Assembly: GCF_000419685.1 (NCBI RefSeq)
Contig: NZ_ATTM01000003.1
Coordinates: 186,846-250,845, forward strand
DNA from: Flavobacterium antarcticum DSM 19726
GTDB taxonomy: Bacteria; Bacteroidota; Bacteroidia; Flavobacteriales; Flavobacteriaceae
Length of the DNA: 64,000 nucleotides
Direction: 5' to 3'
This document shows, in pieces, positions 8,463-16,062 of the stretch. The notes below the pieces were generated by a model. The model worked only from the letters and a program-made list of their open reading frames with translations. It searched no databases and had not been told where the DNA came from. How positions within the stretch are numbered: the first letter of the stretch is position 1; every line of letters begins with the position of its first letter. A program made the translations under genes and the position numbers.

Positions 8463-9266
8463 ATGAAACAAATCGTTTTAGTACTCGCCTTATTTTCCAC
8501 TAGCCTTTCGTTTGCTCAAGAAGGTAAAAACGCAGAACAAGAAAAAATTATCGAAGAATATCTGACCAATTGTGCTTCAAAATACAATTATAATATTCAA
8601 ATGTCAGAACGTCAAACTTGTTTAGACGAAGGTTTGAAAATCGACAGCACCATCGCTTACTTATGGCAACAAAAAGCAATGCCGTATTTCAAAGTAAGGA
8701 AATATGAAGTAGGAATGGAATTTTTAAACAAAGCCGTTCAATACAATCCTGAAAGATGGCAACCGTACCGTGGATTTATGAAATGTATTTTCTCCAAAGC
8801 TTACAAAGATGCCATCGTAGATTTGGAAGATTGCAAGAAGAAATTCGGAAACGGATATGTAATGGACCACACGTATGATTTCTATATCGCTGTTTCCTAT
8901 CTTCAACTCAATGAATATCAAAAAGCAGAAACCATCTTGCAAAAATACGTGGATGAAATTTATAGAGATCGACAACAATTAGAACACCACACCGCTTATT
9001 TCTATCTTGGTATTGCTAAATATGAGCTCAAAAAATTTGATGAAGCAATTGCTGTTTTCGACAAAGCTTTAAAAATTTATCCCAACTTCTCGGACGTGAA
9101 ATTTTACAAAGGAGTTTGCTTATCACTTTTATCAAAGAAGGAAGAAGCTGCCGAATTATTTAAAGAAGCAAAACAAGATTTCAAATTAGGCTATAAATTA
9201 AACGAGGATAATGTAATTTACGAACTATATCCTTACCAACTTCAAGGCTATTTCGTAGGATTGTAA
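8463..9266 (+). CDS. Secreted tetratricopeptide-repeat protein
   Basis: A 267-residue protein with a clear signal peptide (MKQIVLVLALFSTSLSFAQ) and at least four TPR motifs: near residues 65-98 (AYLWQQKAMPYFKVRKYEVG), 150-175, and 182-250 (AYFYLGIAKYELKKFDEAIAVFDKAL). The start at 8463 is chosen over an upstream ATG at 8427 because the signal peptide begins there and a -7 element lies between. TPR proteins of this kind act as periplasmic protein-binding scaffolds; no partner can be named. It is a single-gene unit, followed about 100 bp later by a bacilliredoxin with its own promoter. Confidence 0.85.
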   Translation: MKQIVLVLALFSTSLSFAQEGKNAEQEKIIEEYLTNCASKYNYNIQMSERQTCLDEGLKIDSTIAYLWQQKAMPYFKVRKYEVGMEFLNKAVQYNPERWQPYRGFMKCIFSKAYKDAIVDLEDCKKKFGNGYVMDHTYDFYIAVSYLQLNEYQKAETILQKYVDEIYRDRQQLEHHTAYFYLGIAKYELKKFDEAIAVFDKALKIYPNFSDVKFYKGVCLSLLSKKEEAAELFKEAKQDFKLGYKLNEDNVIYELYPYQLQGYFVGL

Positions 9267-9329
9267 TCCGTCGATTCCACGATAACAAATCTTTATGAAT
9301 TGCACCTGTTTTCCACCACAAAATCTTCG

Positions 9330-9337
9330 TAACTTTG
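9330..9337 (+). promoter_or_regulatory. Putative -7 element for bacilliredoxin
   Basis: TAACTTTG is an exact match to TANNTTTG, 34 bp before the ATG at 9372. The -33 region (TGTTTT near 9307) is only a partial match. Confidence 0.45.
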
Positions 9338-9371
9338 GCATTCGTAAAAGTCAAATATAAAATATAAAAAT

Positions 9372-9782
9372 ATGTATCCAGAAGAAATGGTAAAACCAAT
9401 GCAAGCTGAACTTACAACTGCAGGTTTTCAAGATTTACACACTGCTGCAGATGTAGATAATGCGTTAAAAGCAGACGGAACAACACTTGTAGTAATCAAT
9501 TCTGTTTGTGGTTGTGCGGCAAGAAATGCACGTCCGGGAGCAAAAATGAGTATCGAAGGAGCTAAAAAACCAGATAATTTAATCACTGTTTTTGCAGGAG
9601 TAGACAAGGAAGCCGTTGATGCAGCGCGTCAGCACATGTTCCCTTTTCCTCCATCTTCGCCTTGTATGGCGTTGTTCAAAAACGGCGAATTGGTTCACAT
9701 GTTAGAGCGTCACCACATCGAAGGTCGCCCAGCTGAACTAATTGCTGAAAACTTGCAAGACGCTTACAACGAGCACTGCTAA
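9372..9782 (+). CDS. BrxA/BrxB-family bacilliredoxin
   Basis: A 136-residue thioredoxin-fold protein beginning [10 protein letters not shown] and carrying the redox motif [12 protein letters not shown]; the cysteines are residues 46 and 48 (CGC). In Bacillus, members (YphP, YqiW) remove bacillithiol from protein disulfides. The [15 protein letters not shown] segment (about residues 90-104) is characteristic. Many Bacteroidetes have members of the family; whether bacillithiol is the thiol used here cannot be seen. It is monocistronic, with a promoter word upstream and a strong hairpin terminator downstream. Confidence 0.93.
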   Translation: MYPEEMVKPMQAELTTAGFQDLHTAADVDNALKADGTTLVVINSVCGCAARNARPGAKMSIEGAKKPDNLITVFAGVDKEAVDAARQHMFPFPPSSPCMALFKNGELVHMLERHHIEGRPAELIAENLQDAYNEHC

Positions 9783-9807
9783 AATTTCAGAAATCACAAT
9801 TACAACT

Positions 9808-9846
9808 AATCCTCGAAGAGTTTCAAACACTTCGAGGGTTTTTTAT
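9808..9846 (+). terminator. Rho-independent terminator after bacilliredoxin
   Basis: CCTCGAAG (9811-9818) pairs with CTTCGAGG (9830-9837), followed directly by a T-rich run. It ends the bacilliredoxin transcript and separates it from mqo. Confidence 0.85.
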
Positions 9847-9865
9847 TTAAAGCTTATTTAAAGGT

Positions 9866-9988
9866 TTAGGAGCAAATCGCTTGGGCATTTTTTAATCCAT
9901 TTTCCTGCTTTCCGCTACAATCTTTTTTAATTGCCTCGGGTTAAAACCCGAGGCAATTAAAAAAGATTTCCACTTCAATTAGGGCTAT
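9866..9988 (-). repeat. Dispersed flavobacterial hairpin element, copy 2
   Basis: Read on the minus strand it runs from TAGCCCTAATTGAAGTGGAA to GCGATTTGCTCCTA, matching copies 1 and 5. Its core at 9921-9966 is a perfect inverted repeat with 22-bp arms and a 2-base loop, containing CCTCGGGTT/AACCCGAGG. The core sequence is unrelated to that of the other copies although flanks are shared. It fills most of the 389-bp gap before mqo. Confidence 0.75.
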
Positions 9989-10036
9989 TTTAAAGTCTTT
10001 CGGCTTCTTTTAATCTTTCGCCAAAATTACACGTAC

Positions 10037-10069
10037 AACTCTGACGGAGTTCCAAACTCCGTCAGAGTT
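10037..10069. repeat. Perfect 15-bp inverted repeat upstream of mqo
   Basis: AACTCTGACGGAGTT (10037-10051) and AACTCCGTCAGAGTT (10055-10069) are exact reverse complements around a 3-base loop. No T-run follows on the plus strand. It resembles REP-type palindromes rather than a terminator. It lies about 100 bp before the mqo start. Confidence 0.7.
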
Positions 10070-10171
10070 AATCAAAAAAATTTTATAAAAATTATAAGAA
10101 ATAAAATAAGTACCAACTTCTCCGTAATTTCTACCTTGTAAACTTGTAAATATTTGCATTTCAAATTCAAT

Positions 10172-11668
10172 ATGAAAAAAGAAACAACCCAGGAAGTCGA
10201 CGTAGTTTTAATTGGTGGCGGAATAATGAGTGCCACACTCGGAACCCTAATCAATAAATTACGACCCGATTTAACCGTTGAAATTTTCGAGAAATTAGAT
10301 AAAGTAGCTACCGAAAGTTCACATCCGTGGAACAACGCAGGAACAGGACATTCCGGTTTTTGTGAATTAAATTATTACCCCGAAAACCCAGACGGAACCG
10401 TTGACATCAAAAAAGGAGTAACAATTGCGGAACATTTTGAAGTTTCAAAACAGTTTTGGTCGCATCTTGTAGAACAAAATATCTTACCAAACCCAAAAGA
10501 TTTTATCCAACCCGTTCCTCATATCAGTTTTGTTTGGGGCGAAAAAAATGTGCAGTATTTAGAGCAACGCTATTTGGCAATGCAAAAATCGCCTTTGTTT
10601 AAAGGAATTCAATTCAGCACCGATTTTGACGAAATTTCAAAATGGATGCCGCTCGTCATGAACGGTCGTGACCGAACTCAAAAAGTGGCCGCCACAAAAA
10701 TTGATTACGGAACCGATGTAAATTTTGGCCAACTAACTTCAAACTTATTTGAATATTTAGAAGATAAACAGCAAATTAATTTAAGATTAAATCACGATGT
10801 TTCAGATTTAAAAAGAAACAACGACGGAACTTGGAATATTTCCGTAACTGATGAAAAAAATAAAATTGACAAAAATATCAAATGCAAATTTGTGTTTATT
10901 GGAGCAGGAGGTGGAGCGTTGCTTTTGCTAGAGAAATCGGACATCGCAGAAGCGGAAGGAATTGGCGGATTTCCCGTAAGCGGACAATGGTTAAAATGCA
11001 CAAACCCCGAAATCATAAAGCAACACGGAGCCAAAGTTTACGGAAAAGCGAGCGTTGGAGCGCCACCAATGTCGGTTCCGCATATAGATTCACGCGTAAT
11101 TGATGGAAAAAGAGAATTGCTATTTGGACCTTACGCAGGATTTTCAACAAAATTTTTAAAGCAAGGTTCTTATTGGGATTTACTAAAATCAGTTACTTTT
11201 TCCAACTTAATTCCGTCTATTTCAGCAGGAATTCAGAATTTGTCTTTAGTCAAATATTTGTTCGGACAAGTAGTGCAATCGGACGACAAAAGAATGGAAG
11301 CGTTGAAAGAATATTACCCTTTGGCAAACAAAAAAGATTGGGAATTAATAACGGCCGGACAACGCGTTCAAGTCATTGGCAGAAAAGAAAATGGAATGGG
11401 CGAACTGCAGTTTGGAACTGAAATAGTCTATTCAAAAGATGGTTCAATTGCAGCACTTTTAGGCGCCTCACCAGGAGCTTCTTCTTCCGTTTCAATTATG
11501 TTGGATTTAATTTCTAAATGTTTTCCAAAACGTTTTGAAGATTTAGACGTTCAAGAAAAGATTAGAAAAATGATTCCATCTTTTGGAAAAGAGTTGAATG
11601 AGAATCCTGAATTGTGTGCTCAAGTAAGAATTGACACTATTGAGAGTTTAAAATTGAACGAAAAATAA
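10172..11668 (+). CDS. mqo: Malate:quinone oxidoreductase
   Basis: A 498-residue membrane-associated flavoprotein that oxidises malate to oxaloacetate and passes electrons to quinone, joining the TCA cycle to respiration. The FAD-binding motif VVLIGGGIMSATLG is near residues 12-25, followed by the Mqo signature SSHPWNNAGTGHSGFCELNY (about 49-68). Later family segments include GPPMSVPHLD-like APPMSVPHIDSR and LLGASPGASSSVSIML near residues 430-445. ATG 10172 is used; an in-frame TTG 18 bp upstream falls in AT-rich leader. It is monocistronic after a terminator and two palindromic elements. Confidence 0.96.
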   Translation: MKKETTQEVDVVLIGGGIMSATLGTLINKLRPDLTVEIFEKLDKVATESSHPWNNAGTGHSGFCELNYYPENPDGTVDIKKGVTIAEHFEVSKQFWSHLVEQNILPNPKDFIQPVPHISFVWGEKNVQYLEQRYLAMQKSPLFKGIQFSTDFDEISKWMPLVMNGRDRTQKVAATKIDYGTDVNFGQLTSNLFEYLEDKQQINLRLNHDVSDLKRNNDGTWNISVTDEKNKIDKNIKCKFVFIGAGGGALLLLEKSDIAEAEGIGGFPVSGQWLKCTNPEIIKQHGAKVYGKASVGAPPMSVPHIDSRVIDGKRELLFGPYAGFSTKFLKQGSYWDLLKSVTFSNLIPSISAGIQNLSLVKYLFGQVVQSDDKRMEALKEYYPLANKKDWELITAGQRVQVIGRKENGMGELQFGTEIVYSKDGSIAALLGASPGASSSVSIMLDLISKCFPKRFEDLDVQEKIRKMIPSFGKELNENPELCAQVRIDTIESLKLNEK

Positions 11669-11731
11669 TTTCAAATTAGATTCAATAATTGCACATGACA
11701 TTTGTCATTTTCAAACCCGTAAAATAATCCG

Positions 11732-11739
11732 TATTTTTG
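11732..11739 (+). promoter_or_regulatory. Putative -7 element for trhO
   Basis: TATTTTTG matches TANNTTTG exactly, 37 bp before the ATG at 11777. No convincing -33 TTG at the right distance was seen. Confidence 0.45.
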
Positions 11740-11776
11740 CACCGAAAATAATTTCTCGACTTAAAAAGTTTATAGC

Positions 11777-13132
11777 ATGCAACTGTACAACACCTTAAGC
11801 GCCGATGAAAGAGCCGAACTTATTGATGAAGCCGGTAAACAACGACTCACGTTGTCTTTCTATGCGTACGCCAAAATTGAAGACCCAAAAGAATTTCGCG
11901 ACAACCTATTTATAGCCTGGAATGCACTCGATGCACTTGGCCGAATTTACGTTGCCCATGAAGGAATCAACGCTCAAATGAGTATTCCTGCCGAAAATAT
12001 GGATGCTTTTCGTGAAACATTAGAAAAGTACGATTTCATGAAAGATATTAGGCTGAATGTTGCCGTTGACCAAGACGACCATTCGTTTTTGAAACTTACA
12101 ATAAAAGTACGCCACAAGATTGTTGCCGACGGTTTGAACGACGAAACCTTTGACGTTACTAAAAAAGGAATTCACTTAAAAGCAAAGGAATTCAATGCAA
12201 TTCTTGACGACCCAAATACGATTGTAGTTGATTTTAGAAATCATTATGAAAGCGAAGTTGGACATTTTAAAAATGCAATTACTCCCGATGTGGAAACGTT
12301 TAGAGAAAGTTTGCCAATTATCAACGAACAACTAAAGGATTTCAAGGAAACCAAAAACTTGGTAATGTATTGTACCGGCGGAATTCGTTGCGAAAAAGCT
12401 TCGGCTTACTACAAACACCAAGGTTTCAAAAATGTTTACCAACTTGAAGGCGGAATTATAAATTATGCCAAACAAATCCAAGAAGAAGGATTAGAAAGTA
12501 AATTTATCGGAAAGAATTTCGTTTTTGATAATCGTCTTGGCGAAAGAATTACCGACGACGTAGTTTCTCAATGCCACCAATGCGGAAAACCGTGCGACAA
12601 TCATACGAATTGTGCCAATGACGGTTGCCATTTATTATTCATTCAATGTGATGAATGTAAAGCCGCAATGGAAAATTGTTGCTCAACCGAATGTCACGAA
12701 ATAATTCATTTACCTTTAGCAGAACAAGTAAAACTTCGCACTGGAAAAGAAGTTGGCAATAAAGTTTTTAGAAAGGGAAAATCAGAGAACTTGAAATTCA
12801 AGCTTTCAGGCGAACTTTCGGACAAACCATTAGCAACAGCTCCAAAAACGGATATCCGTCAAAAGGTAAAAATAAAGAAAGTACTTTTGGCGAAAGCCGA
12901 ACATTATTATGTAAAAGCAAAAATCGCTCTTTTCATAATTGAAAATCAAGAACTAAAAGTTGGCGATAAAATCATGATTTCAGGACCAACTACTGGTAAT
13001 CAAGAACTGATTTTAGAAAAAATGTTTGTTGAAGGAAAAGAAACTGCATTAGCAAAAGTGGGAGACAAAGTAACGTTTGAAGTGCCATTTAGAGTTCGAT
13101 TGTCTGATAAATTGTTTAAGGTTTTAGGTTAA
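11777..13132 (+). CDS. trhO: TrhO-type tRNA uridine(34) hydroxylase with C-terminal U32-like barrel
   Basis: A 451-residue protein. Residues 1-100 form the acylphosphatase-like N-domain of the YceA/TrhO family, residues about 120-235 a rhodanese domain with catalytic Cys199 in MYCTGGIRCEKASAYY, and residues about 262-312 a cysteine-rich zinc ribbon (QCHQCGKPCDNHTNC, CDECKAAMENCC). TrhO uses O2 to form 5-hydroxyuridine at tRNA position 34. About 80 extra C-terminal residues (365-451: VGDKIMISGPTTGNQELILE, LAKVGDKVTFEVPFRVRL) look like the beta-barrel that ends peptidase U32 proteins. That is notable because the U32 protein TrhP makes the same modification by an O2-independent route. Standard TrhO is about 350 residues. 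Core assignment is firm; the barrel is my reading. Confidence 0.9.
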   Translation: MQLYNTLSADERAELIDEAGKQRLTLSFYAYAKIEDPKEFRDNLFIAWNALDALGRIYVAHEGINAQMSIPAENMDAFRETLEKYDFMKDIRLNVAVDQDDHSFLKLTIKVRHKIVADGLNDETFDVTKKGIHLKAKEFNAILDDPNTIVVDFRNHYESEVGHFKNAITPDVETFRESLPIINEQLKDFKETKNLVMYCTGGIRCEKASAYYKHQGFKNVYQLEGGIINYAKQIQEEGLESKFIGKNFVFDNRLGERITDDVVSQCHQCGKPCDNHTNCANDGCHLLFIQCDECKAAMENCCSTECHEIIHLPLAEQVKLRTGKEVGNKVFRKGKSENLKFKLSGELSDKPLATAPKTDIRQKVKIKKVLLAKAEHYYVKAKIALFIIENQELKVGDKIMISGPTTGNQELILEKMFVEGKETALAKVGDKVTFEVPFRVRLSDKLFKVLG

Positions 13133-13158
13133 TTCATAATGAAATGATATCAATATAG

Positions 13159-13178
13159 CCCACGGTTTTAACCGTGGG
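13159..13178. repeat. REP palindrome 1
   Basis: CCCACGGTT and AACCGTGGG flank a TT loop. It is the first of nine related palindromes in the window and lies between trhO and the RAYT gene. Confidence 0.8.
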
Positions 13179-13216
13179 TTTTTGAGTTAATTAATAAAAA
13201 AATTATATTGATCTAG

Positions 13217-13235
13217 CTCACCTTTTAACCGTGGG
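13217..13235. repeat. REP palindrome 2, degenerate left arm
   Basis: The right arm AACCGTGGG is intact. The left arm reads CTCACC and appears to have lost the central CGG bases, so the hairpin is broken. Confidence 0.6.
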
Positions 13236-13257
13236 TTTATTATATAATATAGATACA

Positions 13258-13275
13258 CCACGGTTAAAACCGTGG
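13258..13275. repeat. REP palindrome 3
   Basis: CCACGGTT-AA-AACCGTGG, 8-bp arms, followed by CCAATGTTCTGAT, a tail shared in part with palindrome 4. It lies 130 bp before the RAYT start. Confidence 0.8.
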
Positions 13276-13405
13276 CCAATGTTCTGATACTATTTAAATT
13301 ATCGAACACAATAAGCTTTGCTTTTCAGTTGTAGGTTTGCTCTTCCATTAAAATATCATGGAAATTAATTATATTTGAATTTATAATCTCCTTAAATTTA
13401 AGTAC

Positions 13406-13840
13406 ATGCCAAACTCTTACTGTAAAATATGGATTCACGCTATTTGGGCAACAAAGTTACGAGCTGAACTAATTGACTTCTCAATTGAGAAAAAAGTCTA
13501 TGATTATATTTATGAAGAACTAATTGATTTAGGTTGTCCGGTAAGAATTATCAACGGAATGCCAGACCATGTTCACGCTTTGTTTCTATTAAATCCAAAC
13601 AAATCCATTGCTGATGTAATCAAGCAGATAAAAGGAAGTTCATCTCATTCAATAAATGGACATGATTTAATTCTTGATAAATTTGCTTGGCAATCAGGAT
13701 ACGCGGCTTATTCTGTTAGTGAGTCCCAAGTAGAAAAAGTTTTTCAATACATAAAGAATCAAAAAGCACATCATCTGAAGCAAACTTTTCAGGAAGAATT
13801 TGATGAATATGTTCGGATATATGGATTATCAGAAGAATAA
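13406..13840 (+). CDS. REP-associated tyrosine transposase (Y1/HUH, RAYT)
   Basis: A 144-residue Y1_Tnp domain protein related to IS200/IS605 TnpA. The HUH pair is His55-Val-His57 in MPDHVHALFLL, and the likely nucleophile is Tyr115 in VFQYIKNQKAHH. These enzymes cut and join single-stranded DNA at REP hairpins. The domain appears complete. It is flanked by REP-like CCACGGTT palindromes: three within 250 bp upstream and two within 155 bp downstream. That arrangement marks it as a RAYT rather than a free insertion sequence. There is no tnpB, and no obvious IS end or target duplication was seen. Confidence 0.9.
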   Translation: MPNSYCKIWIHAIWATKLRAELIDFSIEKKVYDYIYEELIDLGCPVRIINGMPDHVHALFLLNPNKSIADVIKQIKGSSSHSINGHDLILDKFAWQSGYAAYSVSESQVEKVFQYIKNQKAHHLKQTFQEEFDEYVRIYGLSEE

Positions 13841-13849
13841 CTATTTCTA

Positions 13850-13867
13850 CCACGGTTAAAACCGTGG
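13850..13867. repeat. REP palindrome 4
   Basis: CCACGGTT-AA-AACCGTGG begins 10 bases after the RAYT stop codon. It is followed by CCCATATTCTGATA, similar to the tail of palindrome 3. The 348-bp gap to ricT otherwise holds only palindrome 5 and the ricT promoter region. Confidence 0.8.
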
Positions 13868-13971
13868 CCCATATTCTGATAATAAGTAGCGGAAAATTTC
13901 AAATAATACTTTTCTGAACAAGCATTAAATCCTCGATTATTAATCATATTTATCATTGTCTTCAAATATTG

Positions 13972-13991
13972 CCCACGGTTTCAACCGTGGG
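13972..13991. repeat. REP palindrome 5
   Basis: CCCACGGTT-TC-AACCGTGGG, preceded by TTCAAATATTG. It closes the palindrome cluster around the RAYT gene. Confidence 0.8.
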
Positions 13992-14124
13992 TTTATTATG
14001 AAAACAAATTCAAAAACAAACCTTTTCAACTCCGACTAAACCCAACTCGCATCCGCAAAACAGCTTTAACTTTTTTTGGCAATATCATTGCAAATTCCCG
14101 TAAAAACAACAAAATTAATTTTCC

Positions 14125-14132
14125 TATCTTTA
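14125..14132 (+). promoter_or_regulatory. Putative -7 element for the ricT-gldH-pbp1A operon
   Basis: TATCTTTA matches TANNTTTG in seven of eight positions. Between it and the ATG at 14189 lies a 6-bp-arm palindrome, GTTATC-CTA-GATAAC (14159-14173), which could be a leader hairpin or operator. Confidence 0.35.
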
Positions 14133-14188
14133 CGACCAAATATATTTACGAATTTTAAGTTATCCTAGATAACATTCTATATAAAATT

Positions 14189-15592
14189 ATGGCTTGTACA
14201 AGTTGTTCAACGTCTGATGGTGGTGCACCAGCAGGCTGCGGAAATAAAGGGAATTGCGGCACAGATAGTTGCAACAAATTGACGGTTTTTGATTGGCTTT
14301 CGAACATGAGTTTACCTAACGGCGAAAAGCCGTTTGACTGTGCTGAAATCCGATTTAAAAACGGTCGAAAAGAGTTTTACAGAAACACCGAGAATCTTAC
14401 TTTAAGTATGGGCGACATCGTTGCTACAGAGGCTTCACCAGGACACGACATCGGAATTATTACCTTAACAGGCGAATTAGTTCGGATTCAGATGAAGAAA
14501 AAAGGAGTGAATCCGGAAAGTAATGAAATCGCTAAAATCTACCGAAAAGCTTCACAAAAAGATATCGATATTTGGTCTGTAGCTCGTGATAGAGAAGAGC
14601 CTATGAAAGTTCGCGCTCGTGAACTAGCAATTGCTCAAAAGTTGGAAATGAAAATTTCTGACATCGAATTTCAAGGTGACGGTTCAAAAGCAACTTTTTA
14701 TTACACGGCAAACGATAGAATTGATTTCCGTGCATTAATCAAGGATTTTGCTAAAGAATTCAGTACTCGAATTGAAATGAAACAAGTAGGTTTCCGTCAG
14801 GAAGCAGCTCGTTTGGGAGGAATCGGTTCCTGTGGTCGCGAGTTATGTTGTTCTACTTGGTTAACAGATTTTAGAAGTGTAAATACTTCGGCTGCTCGTT
14901 ACCAACAATTATCTTTAAACCCACAAAAACTTGCCGGACAATGCGGTAAATTGAAGTGTTGTTTGAACTATGAGTTGGACACTTACATGGACGCTTTAAA
15001 AGATTTTCCTGAATTTGAAACGCGTTTGGTTACTGAAAAAGGAGATGCAATCTGTCAAAAACAAGACATTTTTAAAGGTTTAATGTGGTTCGCTTACACC
15101 AATAATTTTTCAAATTGGCACGTATTAAAAATCGAGCAAGTACAAGAAATTATTGCTGAAAACAAGTTGAAAAACAAAGTTTCATCGTTAGAAGACTATT
15201 CGATTGATGACACTCCTGTGGTTGAAAAAGACTTTAACAACGCAATGGGTCAGGAAAGTTTGACTCGTTTTGACCAACCAAAAAAGAAAAAACGTCCTAC
15301 TAAAAAGAAAAAACCAACTGAAAATGCAATTGTAGCAAATAAACCAGCGGGTTCAAATCTTATTAAACCTAATAAACCAGGAAATGTTGCTATAAAGCCA
15401 GCTGAAGGTCAACCAAAAATCATCAAAGCAACAGCAGAAAATCCGGAACAACCTGCATCAGATAAAAAGCCAAATAATCGTCCGAAAAATAAAAAGCCTT
15501 CAGGAAATAAAAAACCAATCGAAGCGAAACCAAACGAACCAAAGCCAGATAACCGTATAATTCCGAATAAGAAAAATGAATCTAAAGAGTAG
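14189..15592 (+). CDS. ricT: PSP1-domain iron-sulfur protein RicT (YaaT-like)
   Basis: A 467-residue protein. The N-terminus is cysteine-rich (CTSCSTSDGGAPAGCGNKGNC), the PSP1 domain spans about residues 50-270, and FRQEAARLGGIGSCGREL plus QCGKLKCCLNYE (about 205-265) are diagnostic of the RicT/YaaT family. In Bacillus RicT forms an Fe-S complex with RicA and RicF that promotes RNase Y-dependent RNA maturation. The last 100 residues are a low-complexity Lys/Pro/Asn tail (PKKKKRPTKKKKP and similar), probably disordered. The stop overlaps the start of gldH by 17 bp, so the genes are coupled. The partner genes are not in view. Confidence 0.88.
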   Translation: MACTSCSTSDGGAPAGCGNKGNCGTDSCNKLTVFDWLSNMSLPNGEKPFDCAEIRFKNGRKEFYRNTENLTLSMGDIVATEASPGHDIGIITLTGELVRIQMKKKGVNPESNEIAKIYRKASQKDIDIWSVARDREEPMKVRARELAIAQKLEMKISDIEFQGDGSKATFYYTANDRIDFRALIKDFAKEFSTRIEMKQVGFRQEAARLGGIGSCGRELCCSTWLTDFRSVNTSAARYQQLSLNPQKLAGQCGKLKCCLNYELDTYMDALKDFPEFETRLVTEKGDAICQKQDIFKGLMWFAYTNNFSNWHVLKIEQVQEIIAENKLKNKVSSLEDYSIDDTPVVEKDFNNAMGQESLTRFDQPKKKKRPTKKKKPTENAIVANKPAGSNLIKPNKPGNVAIKPAEGQPKIIKATAENPEQPASDKKPNNRPKNKKPSGNKKPIEAKPNEPKPDNRIIPNKKNESKE

Positions 15593-16061
15593 TTTACTAT
15601 TTTTAGTTATCCTGATTACTATCGTTTCATGCGATAAAAATCGGGTTTTTGACGAATACAAATCGGTCGGGAATGCTTGGGTAAAAGACAGCATAGTTGA
15701 ATTTGATTTCAAGCACGAGGACACTGTAAAATTGTATAATTTATTTGTCAATTTGCGTGCGAATCAAGCATATCAGTTTAATAATTTATACCTTATCGTT
15801 TCCATGGAACGCCCAGGTGGATTGACAAAAGTAGATACTTTGCAATACCAAATGACCAATCCAGACGGTTCACTTTTAGGAGAAGGTTTTTCTGATATTA
15901 AGGAAAGTAAATTGTTTTATAAAGAGAATTTAAGGTTCGATACCATTGGAGATTACAAAGTAAGAATCCAACAAGCGGTTCGCCAAACAGGAAAAATTGA
16001 AGGAATTCAAGCATTAGAAGGAATCACAGAAGTAGGTTTTAGAATCGAAACAATAGAATAA
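15576..16061 (+). CDS. gldH: Gliding motility lipoprotein GldH
   Basis: A 161-residue lipoprotein with signal sequence MNLKSSLLFLVILITIVSC; the lipid-modified cysteine is residue 19. The sequence NRVFDEYKSVGNAWVKDS just after it, and the downstream FNNLYLIVSMERPGG, match GldH. The protein is required for gliding in Flavobacterium johnsoniae and is associated with the type IX secretion/gliding apparatus. It overlaps ricT by 17 bp and ends one base before the pbp1A start, so the three are one transcription unit. Confidence 0.92.
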   Translation: MNLKSSLLFLVILITIVSCDKNRVFDEYKSVGNAWVKDSIVEFDFKHEDTVKLYNLFVNLRANQAYQFNNLYLIVSMERPGGLTKVDTLQYQMTNPDGSLLGEGFSDIKESKLFYKENLRFDTIGDYKVRIQQAVRQTGKIEGIQALEGITEVGFRIETIE

Positions 16062-16062
16062 T

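Noticed and set aside
13406-13840. Reading the RAYT gene as a full IS200/IS605 insertion sequence
   Set aside because: No tnpB, no defined element ends and a REP palindrome setting; a domesticated RAYT explains it better.
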